64,000 nt of DNA. Origin: Diphasiastrum complanatum (taxonomy: Eukaryota; Streptophyta; Lycopodiopsida; Lycopodiales; Lycopodiaceae). Position 1 is the first letter of the stretch. The number at the start of each line of letters is the position of its first letter. The DNA lies in contig CM055097.1 of the NCBI GenBank assembly GCA_029204225.1, positions 60,863,532-60,927,531 of the forward strand, read 5' to 3'. Below are positions 45,639 to 55,761 of the stretch, one piece after another. The notes under the pieces were generated by a model, which was not told the origin of the DNA, searched no databases, and saw nothing but the letters and a program-made list of their open reading frames with translations. A program made the translations under genes and the position numbers.

Positions 45639-46293
45639 TGTGAAAAATACAGATCCTAAGTGGATCTAAACTCCAAGATCATTGGCTTGAATGCTTGCAC
45701 TCCAAACTACATAAGCTAGGAATTGGCAACACATTCTATGCTACCTAGAATGCAAAGAACTTGATCAAAAAGCATTTATCACAAATGGAAACTTCCATAA
45801 ACATCAAGTGCGGTCCAAAATAGCATTATACAGTCCATAATACATCAGCCTATCACTTTTGGAAAGCACCTAAGATCATACACAATAGCTTGAAGACAAT
45901 ACACACAACAATGCTCTCAATGGAGGAAGAAACAATGACAATGATCTATTGATCTCAATGAAGCATACAAAAGGTTTCTCCAACCTGTTCTCCACGACTT
46001 CCCTACTATTTATGGATGAGGAAGATGACTCTCTCTCCTCTCTCTAGAAGGTACTTGACCCTAGATATTCCCTATATAGGAAAAATAGCTAAAAATGGCT
46101 TATATGACCAAAATACATCAAAATGGTCTCATTTTGAAGGGTATGAAGTTTGACACTTCATCATACTGAAAAAATACAGTAAATAAAAACATTGTGGCCT
46201 GGTTCACACGTGCAAAACTCCTGAACCAAAACTATTTACAATTTTAGCCAATTTAGGCCTCAAACTAGCTAGGAAATGTTGACAATTTTCACA
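45639..46293 (-). repeat. 5' LTR of the young copia
   Basis: 655 bases, two differences from the 3' LTR. It starts TGTGAAAA at 46293 on the minus strand. Confidence 0.97.
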
Positions 46294-47578
46294 CTTTAGA
46301 TCGAGCCTATCCAAAAGTAGATGTGACCATTGATGGATTAGTTATTACAGGAGCTATAGTGGATGCTGGATCCGCAGTCAACATCCTTAGTTCAAAACTG
46401 GCAAATCGCTTAGGGTTTGAACTCGAACCTGTCACTCTAACAACATTGAAGTTGGCCAATAACTCAGTTATAAAAGCTGATGGGGAATTGAAACATACTC
46501 CTATCACCATAGCAGGAAAGACTACCTACATCGATTTCTATGTTATGAAAATGCATCCCGGTAGTAGGGGATATTCTATCCTACTAGGCCGTCTCTAGAT
46601 TCGATTGAGTAACTGTATAATGGATATTCTAGTTGGAGTATTAGTTTTTGAAAGGGAGAAAGAAAGAGTAGTGATTGATGGATACCCAGAAGTACCTCAA
46701 TCCGAACGAGCGCCAATTGCATCAATTGAATGAAAAGAACTCACCGATAGTGATACTAGTTCTGAAACATCAACATATAATGATATAGAATTGAGGGATG
46801 TACTAGGCTTAGAGTGAAATACCCTAGATGAACCACCTCCCAAGGTTAGAGAACCTCTATCTTATAAACCTTGGAATAGAGGATGAGCCTAAGAAAATCA
46901 AAGTAGGTGCCCACCTAAGCCCCAAAGACAAGAAAACCTATGAGGACTTGTGCAAGAACTATCAGCATATATTTGCTTGGAATTATTCAAATTTGAAAGG
47001 AATACCTCCAGATTTAGTGAAGCATACTATACCCTTGAAACCTGATGCTAAACCCATTAGGTAAAAACAATGGAGGTTGTCATTTCACATGAAAGAAGGA
47101 CTACTGAAGGAATTAGAACGATTGAAAGGAGCTAGGTTGATCTTTCCTGTGGACAATACGGAATGGTGTTCGCCGATAGTTCCACGACCAAAAAAGAAAT
47201 ATATTCAAATTGAGCCTGTGTTGACTATAAGCAATTGAACAAGCACACAAGGAAAGACTATTACCCGTTACCTTTTATAGACCAAATGTTAGAAGAATTG
47301 GTAGGGAGAGAAATCTACACTATTTTGCTGGCTATAACCAAATAGCCATTGCCGAAGAAGATGAGCTTAAGACCACTTTCACCACCACCTTTGGAGTTTT
47401 CGCCTATCACGTTATGCCTTTCGGTTTATCAAATGCTCCAGCCACATATCAAAGGTTTATGAATGACAAATTTGAAGATATCTTGGATAGAAAGTTAAAA
47501 ATCTTTATGGATGATTTATGAGGAGCACTTTCTGTTAAAGAACACTTAGCAATGCTTGAGAAGTGTTTTCAGAAGTGT
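46294..47578 (+). pseudogene. Gypsy element 2, right part: protease end and reverse transcriptase
   Basis: Directly after the copia the gypsy frame continues: DVTIDGLVITGAIVDAGSAV has the protease with DAGS for the usual DSG/DTG, then YSILLGRL. A stop-rich stretch leads to YQHIFAWNYSNLKGIPPDLV, HTIPLKPDAKP, EWCSPIV, FAYHVMPFGLSNAPATYQRF and LKIFMDDL (FMDD at the active site). There are stops and shifts near 46596, 46730, 47062, 47215 and 47520. It ends at 47578 without RNase H or integrase. It is related to, but distinct from, gypsy element 1. Confidence 0.88.
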
Positions 47579-48273
47579 GCTGCTACTTGTATGTCGTAAA
47601 ACGGTGGGCATGAGCGGCATTGGAAGCTCGAGGATTTGAGCGCGGGCATGTAGGAACAGAAACACAACAATTAGCAACAGAAATATTCAAGTAGTAGAAT
47701 TCATACAGATTGCGCAAATGAACAACGCAGTTGTAAGACAAAAATTGCACTCTGGTTAATATCAGCAGTGAGTACAATGGCTTGAAGTATTAACTTCAGC
47801 TTGCTGAGCGTGATAATGCTGGCTACAAAAAAAAACTCTAATTGAAAGAGAATTTCAATTGATTCAATTAACACTTACATAGCTTGATTCAGCTAATATA
47901 TATATTTACAAGTGTCCAAAAAAAATATCTTATGCCCTTAACTGCCATTTGCTCCAGTTTTGCATATGTACAAAGTTTGGTAACCACCCTTAGGATATTT
48001 GTTTCTCCAGCTATTTTTAGGGTTAATCGGATAAGTTGGCGACGTCAGTCTGCCAATGTTGCAAAAATGCGAAAAACCTGAAAAACCCGAAAGGAGCCCT
48101 TAGAGTGAGGGTATGCAAATCCTGAAGGTGCCCTTAGACTTAAGGTGTGTAAAATATTTTTTCATCTGTTGAGACTCGACGCTTTCGTTGTAATGCATAT
48201 AACATATTTTGAAGACTAATGTTTGAAGATTACAATTCTTCAACCTTTGTGATAGAACTGGTGTGCTCTAATT
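47579..48273. other. No recognised gene
   Basis: The minus-strand frame 47583-47777 has no motif. The junction at 47580 ends the gypsy sequence abruptly. No terminal repeats seen. Confidence 0.4.
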
Positions 48274-48700
48274 TTAGATTTGTGATCTCTTAGCTAATGA
48301 CTGATTTGTTTCTTGCAATGATTTCAATTGCTCATTCATGTTCAAGATATGAATGTTTGCACTATTTGCCAGCATTTCAGCTTGGATTCTTCGAGAATCC
48401 ATAACTCTACAATAGCCAAGAAGTCTGTTGGCACCATCACCAACGAACCTTAACAAACTATGTACATCACAAAATTGAGGAGAAATATTGCTCAATGGAT
48501 TAGGTGGGTACAAATCATCTTTCACTCATAGATCGATATTTTTCATTCCTTCTAACCTCCAACAATGCATTTTATATGAGTTCAGATTAACACCCCATGT
48601 AGCTTTGGTCGTGGAATATTCCTTCTCTAACTTCACATGCAAGTGATATTTTGTTCCCATCTTGAAAACGTCCAAGATCCAAGAAGATCTTCAAAAACAA
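48274..48700 (-). pseudogene. Unidentified protein-like fragment
   Basis: The minus strand from about 48690 reads ILDVFKMGTKYHLHVKLEKE, then WGVNLNSYKMHCWRLEGMKN, an in-frame stop (48526-48528), and PPNPLSNISPQFCDVHSLLR, RVMDSRRIQAEMLAN and LNMNEQLKSLQETNQSLAKR, ending in a short predicted coiled coil. One stop aside, a single frame spans about 140 residues of protein-like composition. I do not recognise it. It lies between gypsy and copia fragments, so it may be element-derived. Confidence 0.45.
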
Positions 48701-48779
48701 ATATGGCTTAATGCTAGTTTGAAGTATGCATTTGAAATGAGCATGGCATGAGTATTGTGTCATGCCTAGGTCCTATGTG

Positions 48780-49513
48780 GTGGACTTTTGGAATGGCATT
48801 CAATGAAAGGCTTTGTCCTACTCTAAGGCTATCCTAGAATAGTCATCGGATCACTCATGTACTTGGCAGATAATACACGCCCTGACATTGCTTATGCAGT
48901 TTTCAGAATGAGCCAGTTTGATATCAATCTAGGCCCTATGCACTGGAAGATAGCCAAAAGAATTTTGCAATACCTTCAACAAACGAAGGATTATGGGCTG
49001 TGTTTCTCTCAGCATGAAGTATTCTAGATTGAATCCTACAGCGATGCAAGCTGGGCATCTTTGAAAGATGACTTCAAGAGCGTCTCATGAGGATGCACAA
49101 TAGCAGCCGGTGCAGCTGTGATATGGGTCAGCAGGAAGCAGACCATAACTGCGCAATCATCCTTCGAAGCAAAGTATGTTGCAGCAGCCAAGATGGCGAA
49201 CGAGCTTACATGGCTCAAACAGTTCCTTGATGGACTGGGAGAAAACTCCAACGAGCCGCTGCTACTGTTCATGGATAATACATCCGCCATTCATCTAACT
49301 AAGGATCCAATGTTTCATTCCAAGACGAAACACATTGCTATCAGATATCATCTGAAAAGAGATCTGGTTGAGAAAGACAAGCTGAAGACCGAGTTTATTC
49401 CAACAAAGCAGATGGTGGCTGATATTTTCACAAAGCCTCTTGACAAGGCAATTTTTGAAAAACAGCGTGCAAGCCTAGGAATCAGAAAAATACCAGCCTT
49501 GAGAGAGAACTGA
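48780..49513 (+). pseudogene. Copia reverse transcriptase end and RNase H (family B)
   Basis: It encodes GSLMYLADNTRPDIAYAVFR, then HWKIAKRILQYLQQTKDYG, a stop, ESYSDASWASLKDDFKSVS, a stop, MIWVSRKQTITAQSSFEAKY, LLLFMDNTSAIHLTKDP, SKTKHIAIRYHLKRDL and ADIFTKPLDKAIFEKQR. Stops at about 49025 and 49087 disable it. Its closest relative in the window is the minus-strand copy at 52371-53142; the SDASWASL and KTKHIAI(R/K)YHL blocks match. Confidence 0.85.
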
Positions 49514-50068
49514 AGAACCTAGAAATTTTCTATCCTTCAAAGCCTTAGCATTTTTCTTAGTATTTCCTTGCTGTTTTTCTTACTATCGCATTTTAAACTA
49601 TGTTTCGCGTAGTCTACATTTCTGAATTGTTTCGTCGCACAGTTTGCAAATTTTGGTCATGAGGAAAATGCATCCCTAAGTCAAAAACATTTAGAAAATG
49701 ATTTTGGCCAAATCTCCCGACACTGTCACAAAATGCCTTAGAAAAGTTTTCAGGCCTACTCTCGGGTGTTTTGCATTTTTCGCCCTTCAAAGAAAAAGCG
49801 ACATTGTCTCCAAATGCCTTGGAAAAATTTTCAGGCCTACTATCGGGTTTTTCGCCTTTCAAAAAAAAGCAACACTGTCGCCAAATGCCTTCCAGATAAA
49901 AACAAAAGGTGCCCTTGAAAATGTGACACTACCCTTTGAAAATGTGACATTGCCCTTGAAATTGCGACATGCCTTTAAAATTGCAAAAGTGTCCTTCAGC
50001 AAAAATTTGAAGGTCTGCAGCATGAAGGCACTGTGCAACGGGCAGAAAGCGGCTGATGCACGGAGGAC
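49514..50068 (+). repeat. Copia 3' untranslated region with roughly 80-bp tandem units
   Basis: Three or so units carry CGACA(C/T)TGTC.CAAA, ATGCCTTGGAAAAATTTTCAGG and CCTACTATCGGGTTTTTCGCC in order, at about 49710, 49798 and 49868. The AATGCCTTAGAAAA core is shared with the copia LTR near 26.9-27.0 kb. A second set of shorter units (CCTTTGAAAATGTGACA) follows at 49912-49975. Confidence 0.7.
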
Positions 50069-50184
50069 AGTGATAGAAAACTAGAATCAGTTTTGATTAA
50101 GCCTAATGTATTTCTTTTGATTAGAGCTTTAACTTAATTAGTTCCCTGGATTGATCACATATAGGATCAATGAAGGAGATCACA

Positions 50185-50263
<79 letters not shown>

Positions 50264-50650
50264 AAAGAAGAGATCACGGATACAGAACAGACAAAACTAT
50301 AACAGTTTGATATAGTTCGAGAGTGAGCTCACAGATTAGCAGTAGCTAATTTTATTACTCGTGAGAGAGAAGCCTCTCTTGCGCCAATGCGCTGATCTAG
50401 AAAACAGATAGCGCTCAAGAAAAACTTTGTAAATTCAATTCTGGCAATAGAAGTGATTTTTACAATACTCTGTTTCTGTAATGTGTATAATCTATTATGT
50501 TTATGCATGCTAGCAGTAGATATATTTCTGATGTTGTTTTACTCAATAGTATCTGTTGTTTACAAGTTTAATTTTGCAATAGATCGTCAGTAGCGATCTG
50601 GAGCTTGGACGAGAATTGGACCGCAGTTAGTAGCAGTAGCTACTCCTACC
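50069..50650 (+). repeat. Probable copia family B 3' LTR with (GA)n
   Basis: It starts TGATAGAAAAC after a purine-rich GGAGGACAG. It contains about 37 GA units (50187-50260) and a TACTCGTGAGAGA word also found in the minus-strand LTR at 51.6-52.3 kb. The right end is not clear; minus-strand copia coding begins by about 50690. Confidence 0.5.
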
Positions 50651-50689
50651 AAATTGGCTCTATCCGGCCTTCATCGCCGAGAACGTCGC

Positions 50690-51560
50690 AGACTCCCATC
50701 AGTTTTCTGGCCTGTTTACCGACTAGACAGTCTTGACAGACAGGTAATTTGACTTTCCTATCAGGATAGTCGAGATCAAACACAATGGATTGCTTAGACA
50801 TTTGTCGTATAGAAGCATGATTCAAATGACCAAGTCTACAATGCCAAAATAGACGTTTATTTATTTGAATAGAAGTATTGAGTGCCTGACTAGAGGAGAA
50901 AAGTATTGACTTAATCTATACAAGTATCCATGCCTCTTTCCGAGTGCTAGGATCTTGCTTGTCCTATCGACTACTTTACATTGATCACATTCAAACTCTA
51001 CTTTATGTCCTAGATTTGTAATTTTGCTTACAAGGAGCAGATTTGTTGACAGATTCCGTACATCTAGGGCATTCAAAAGTAGCTTAGATGTGATCATTTG
51101 CAAAGTTAAATCTTACTGTACCTTTACCTTTGATAGCTTGTGTGCTATTGTCACCCATGTGAACATATCTTTTGGTACTGTAAGGCACATAGGACTTGAA
51201 AGCAGCCAATATGGCTGGTCATGTGCTGTGTGGCTCCAAAATCCAGAAATCGGGAGTTGTCGTTCGATGCTTCTTGATGGCTAGTCATGAAGGCATCTTG
51301 ATCCGCTTCTTGAATGGGTTGTGGTGTTTTTGCAGGTGCATTTGCCATCTGATTCCACTATCCCTTGTTGTTGTTCTTTGCTTGTAGTATCCGACAGTCT
51401 TGAATCTCATGGTTGTTTCTTTTGTAGTATCTACAAAGCAGCTTCTTCTTTGTCGGCGGGTTCCACTACTCTTGATGTTGTGTTGGTTTCTGATTTTGCT
51501 TCAATGGCTTTGGGCCTTTCTTCTTCTACTTTGTTCTATTGATGCACAAGACGTGAGAGT
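50690..51560 (-). pseudogene. Copia zinc knuckle, protease and pre-integrase; most of gag deleted
   Basis: On the minus strand, a degenerate knuckle CRYYKRNNHEIQDC lies only about 180 bases after the primer site, so most of gag is gone. RFLDFGATQHMT follows, the protease with DFG for DSG. Then come pre-integrase words LSTNLLLVSKITNLGHKVEF and GKRHGYLYRL, and a further HHCC-like segment (CRLGHLNHASI, CQDCLVGKQARK). Stops and shifts are frequent. It ends near 50690 against the plus-strand LTR-like sequence. Confidence 0.75.
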
Positions 51561-51590
51561 CGACAGTCAAGTGATGAGAATTGTGAGATG

Positions 51591-51603
51591 CTCTGATACG
51601 TGT
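51591..51603 (-). promoter_or_regulatory. Eroded copia primer binding site
   Basis: The minus strand reads ACGTATCAGAGCA, two changes from TGGTATCAGAGCA, directly beside the LTR end. Confidence 0.6.
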
Positions 51604-52278
51604 AATGAATCTAGGAGAGAAAAATTTACGAAACAGTCACAACTCTCTTTCAAGATTTGGATGGAGTTTAGATGCGTTTGCTCGGCACTACCAACCGAAA
51701 TACTCCTACAATCCTCTAGAGAGTAGTCAGTTACTACTGATCTACATTCATAAAATTAATACAACATTCGACTTAATTTCAACCAAGGTGAGGAATTCAA
51801 AGGGAACAAGAAAACTCAGACATATGAAATAAACAGCATAAGCATTCAACATCCGAGATCAGACACAACTAGAAAATAATCTATATTGATTTCTTCTGAT
51901 TTCTTCAGGGCACTGCATGCGAATCCATGCAGTGCGTTGGCACGAGAGAAACATGGTTCTCTCACGAGTAGTAGTATCGCTTCACTAGCGGACAATTGGA
52001 TCTTCTGATCTTAGACAAAATTATCTTCTCGCACACAGGCGGAGCTTCTATCTGTGTTCGTCTTGATTGCTTACTAGCATCAGACTTCTTCAGTGTATCT
52101 TCTCTTAGTTACACTCTGTGCATCATGTTCTGATATATGTCAAGTATTATCCAGTAAGTATGGTCTCTCTATGTAAACCTAAGATTAAAGTGATTATACA
52201 TCTACAACTAATCAGGGAATTACAAGAATGGCAGAGTAGCCACGACCTAGGAAGTATATGCTGACATCATGCCATCAG
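51604..52278 (-). repeat. Copia LTR between two internal fragments
   Basis: On the minus strand it starts TGATGGCATGATG near 52278 and ends at the primer site. RNase H of one copy lies upstream and the gag/protease of another downstream, both on the minus strand. The single LTR is thus shared by two partial elements. Confidence 0.6.
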
Positions 52279-52370
52279 GTCAGATCTCTGTACTTCTGGG
52301 TACTTGCATGATCTCTGTACTCCTTGGAGCGCGAGGACAGAACGGGTTTCGTTGCCACCGTTGGTTTCGT

Positions 52371-53220
52371 TTACCTCGTCTGCCTTTCTCTTGCTGGACC
52401 GCAAAGGAATCTTGTTCGTGGATCCTTCGTGTTTGGGAATCGTTCGTCTTCGTCTATGTTGACTTTCATGTTCGTGAAACTCTTCGTGTTTTGTGTCTCC
52501 AGATGTTCGAGTTCGCGAACATTTTTGTCAGGTGAAGGGCTAAAAGCCAGCAAGGCTTTGTAATCAGAAACACTTTGTTTTTTCAGCTCCCTCTCAAAGC
52601 ATGGTAGCTTTATGATCTCGAGACTGCTCCTTTGTCTCTCAAAGAGCCCTTTGTCCAGAGCTTTAGTGAAGATGTGAACAACCATATCTTTCATTCCTAT
52701 GAAGGTGGTTTGCATCATCTTCCTTTCAATCAGATCCCTGATCAAGTGATACTTGATCGCAATGTGCTTCGTTCTTGAGTGGAACACATGATCTTTCGTC
52801 AGGTGTATCACAGAGGTGTTGTCCATCTACAAGACCAATGGCTTGTTCCTTGTTTTGCCCAACTCGTCCAGGAACTGCCTTAGGCCAAATTATTTTGTTG
52901 GCCATCTTTGCTGCTGCTACGTACTCTGCTTCGCAGGATGACTGGGCTACAATGGTCTGCTTCTTGCTGACCCAGAGGACTGCTGCTCTTGATGCGATGG
53001 TGCATCCTCCTGAGATGCTTTTACAGTCGTCCCTGAGAGATGCCCAGCTAGCATCGCTGTAGGAAAGTATCTTGAGACCTGGGGGCTGATGCGGAGGCAG
53101 ATTGGGAGGATGAGGATGACGAGTCTTCCCCCTCGGATACACAGCCCATTTCAGTTCCAGACATGCATAGATATCAGTTGCGAGAGTCAGCTCAGGGTCC
53201 CGAGTTGTCTCCGGAGCATT
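52371..53220 (-). pseudogene. Copia RNase H fragment (family B), odd 5' junction
   Basis: It encodes LSYSDASWASLRDDCKSISG, VLWVSKKQTIVAQSSCEAEY, then after a shift MDNTSVIHLTKDHVFHSRTK, AIKYHLIRDLIERK and VHIFTKALDKGLFERQR. The tail runs on to ERELKKQSVSDYKALLAF. The N-terminal side (53220-53070) is Pro/Thr-rich (TNAPETTRDPELTLATD, RHPHPPNLPPHQPPG), which is not normal copia sequence at this point, so this is a chimeric join. Confidence 0.8.
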
Positions 53221-53926
53221 CGTCTGAGTCGGAGCCAGAGCATTAATTGGAGCTCTGTTATTTTAATTTTAGCAGTTTGATATCATGTTCCATGTTTGGC
53301 GGCCAGATGGTCGAACACTGTATTCAGACCATTTTCCATATTATATTCAGTGTTGGACGTACTTTATTCGCTGCACATTTTGTATTTGTCGATTTGTAAT
53401 TGTGATCCAGTGAAATGATTGCAAAAGTGATCATCATCCATAGAGTTGATAGCCCTAACTGTAGCATTAACAATTATTGAGAACCATAGCAAAAAACAAC
53501 CAAATAGCTACTGAAAATAAGATTTGTTTGTGCCTATCTACTGCACTACTAGGAGGCAAAACGTTGGTTTGGACATTGCTCCCCTAAAAAAATTTCAGCC
53601 ATAAGCTATTTTTCAATTTTTTTTTTTTTTTTGCAATTCTGTACCAGAATCGCGTTTCTGAGAAACACGTTTCTAGAAACGTTTTTCTCCAAATACATGT
53701 TTCTGTGCAACTATGGAACTTTCAAGTAGTTTCCGGCTCAATTCCAGTAATTTTTTGGTCCAAAAAAATTTGCAATAAGTATAAAAAAAAAATGCAAATC
53801 GCAAACTCCGAGCTATTTGCGAATAGCGATTCGGATTGCAATTCTAAATCAAGGTGCATCTATGATACACACACACACATATCTATATATGTAATATATA
53901 TATTACATATATAGATGTATATAAAT
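53221..53926. other. No gene; AT-rich flank of the hAT element
   Basis: It contains repeated TTTCTGAGAAACACGTTTCTAGAAACG-like words (about 53650-53700, palindromic) and ATATATGTAATATATATATTACATATAT (53885-53912), a near-perfect palindrome just left of the hAT insertion. Confidence 0.6.
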
Positions 53927-55318
53927 CATAGGTCTTGCGGTATTGGGTACCGCGGATCCCAGTACCGCGGGACCATACTGATACCGCGGTACCATGTTGG
54001 TACCGCGGTACCACAATATAATATATTATTTAATATTTAATATTTTTAAATTTTTTTTAACTTAAACCTACCCGCCCCCCTTGCATTTCATCTCAAATTT
54101 TTTTGCGCCCTCCTCCACCCTGCCATCGCCGTTGTTTTTGCCTATCTGCCTTCTGATTCCTTGCGTCGCCCTTCACCCACGCAACGCCTTGCCTTGCATC
54201 TGACTTGCTTCGTCCTGCCTTCGCCCATTTTCAGCGTCTCTCCAACAGTGAACCCTGCTGTTTTTTTTCCAGCAATCCATCCCTCATTTCATCTACAATG
54301 GTGCAATCCGACCTTTCCGGTCTGTGGGACGAGGTAGACATTGTCAGGCGGGTTGCCGACAAGGCCAACAAGACCGGTCAGAAGATCGTGCGCTGCCGAT
54401 ACTGTCTCGTCGAGTTTGTCGCATCCCTCACTCGCCTTAAAGGCCATCTGCTCGGTGCACGTGCCAAAAATGGTGCCACCTTGAATGTTGCCCCTTGTGA
54501 CAGCATGACCGTCCCCGACAGACTATCCCGTGTTTGTCGCAGCATCTCTGCAATGTCTGCCTCTTGCTTCCGATGCCTTTTGTTGTGCCTTCGGACATCT
54601 TCCTCGAGCTTCCTCCTGGCTTCGCCCTCAGGCCTTGGTGGTATGCGCTCTGCCATCTCACGACACCTTGTTTCTCGAACTGGATCTCACAATAACTCTC
54701 ACAATGCCTCTCACAGCCTCTCTCTCACTGGCTCTCACAGCCTCGCGAGTGCCTATTTAACCCCACAACCTGTTCCCCCATGTGCAGTTGTTGATGATCC
54801 CTCCATGTGCCCTTGTACCTGTCCCCATTAATTGTGATGTGCTAATGTACCTGCTCCATGTACCTATACCACATGTTGCACTCCGATTGGGTCTGTGGTC
54901 TGCTCCCCCATAGTGCCCATGTGAAGGTGTACCTGTCCGGATTTGTCCCATGTGCCTCTACCTGCCCCCATGTGATGCTCCCCCCCTGTGTTGGTCTCCC
55001 ATTGGCCCCATGGTCTGCTCACCCACAGTGCCCATGTGCCTCTGTACTTGCCCCCATGTGATGCTACCCCCCTGTGTTGGTCTCCCATTGGCCCCTCGAT
55101 CTGCTCACCGACAGTCCCCTGCATCGTGTATTGTACCCTCTTTTTTTACACCCAGAACCCCTTTTTTTTACTTTTTTTTGTCCTTTTTTGGTAGTTAATA
55201 TGCAAAAAAAAATTATTAAAATTTAAAAAAAATAAAAATAAAAATGGTACCGCCTTGGTACCACGAAGGGCGATACCGTACCGGCGGTACCATACCAGTA
55301 GTACCACAGGGTACTATG
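53927..55318 (+). mobile_element. Non-autonomous hAT-type element 1
   Basis: 1392 bases flanked by perfect 8-bp duplications ATATAAAT (53919-53926 and 55319-55326). The ends read CATAGGTCTTGCGGT and, reversed, CATAGTACCCTGTGGT. Subterminal GGTACCGCGGTACC-type palindromes cluster at both ends (53947-54013 and 55244-55305), as is usual for hAT transposase sites. Inside is the N-terminal BED zinc-finger part of a hAT-type transposase, but no catalytic core or dimerisation domain. About 2.7 units of a roughly 86-bp tandem repeat lie near the right end (54885-55130). Confidence 0.88.
54301..54520 (+). pseudogene. BED zinc finger remnant of a hAT transposase
   Basis: From ATG 54301: MVQSDLSGLWDEVDIVRRVA, then QKIVRCRYCLVEFVASLTRL, KGHLLG and NVAPCD. 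C33, C36, H50 and C67 have the spacing of the plant DUF659/hAT BED finger that binds DNA. After about residue 70 the frame continues as Ser/Cys/Leu-rich nonsense. The upstream codons back to 54205 are open but probably not used. Confidence 0.75.
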
Positions 55319-55338
55319 ATATAAATATATGTATATAT

Positions 55339-55761
55339 CATAGAACCAACGGTTCTTGGAACTGTGGGTCCCAAGAACCGTTGGGTGAACCGTACCACGG
55401 TTCATGAATCGTGGTATGGTTCTTGTAATTAATTAATTTTTTTTTTGGACCCTTTTCCCCCCAAAACCCATTTCACTGTTTGTGGCCCTCATTCAGGTTT
55501 TTTATGGCCCTCATTTCACTGTTTGTGGCCCTCATTTCACTGTTTTTGGCTCTCATTTCACTGTTTTTGGCCCTCATTCTGGTTTTTTTGGGCCCGCATT
55601 CTGGTTTTTTTGGTCCTTTTTTTGGCATTTTTTGGGGCTATTTTTGGGGGTGGGTAGTGAAAAAGAAATAATAATTAATTAATTATTGTACGGTTCACCA
55701 TTAAAATCTTTGTGAACCGTACGGTTTTGAGAAACGTGGTGAACTGTTCTCAGATTCTATG
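55339..55761 (+). mobile_element. Non-autonomous hAT-type MITE 2
   Basis: 423 bases flanked by perfect 8-bp duplications GTATATAT (55331-55338 and 55762-55769). The ends read CATAGAACC and, reversed, CATAGAATC. Subterminal palindromes of GGTTC/GAACC words lie at both ends (55341-55425 and 55690-55750). The core has 4-5 tandem units of about 22-29 bases with GGCCCTCATTTCACTG (55480-55610). No coding capacity; the Phe/Leu-rich frames are repeat artefacts. Confidence 0.9.

Larger units (their letters stand above)
39862..46293 (-). mobile_element. Young, nearly intact Ty1/copia retrotransposon
   Basis: This 6432-bp element on the minus strand has two 655-bp LTRs of equal length that differ at only two positions (C/T near 40038/45814 and A/T near 40445/46222). 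A perfect 5-bp duplication CTTTA flanks it (39857-39861 and 46294-46298). The primer site is 45626-45638 and the purine tract 40517-40526. It holds one long gag-pol frame with a single 1-base insertion. It sits inside the gag/protease region of a gypsy element. Confidence 0.97.

Noticed and set aside
55445-55682. Phe/Leu-rich frames that look like membrane proteins
   Set aside because: They run through the tandem TTTCACTGTTTTTGG units of hAT MITE 2; repeat artefact.
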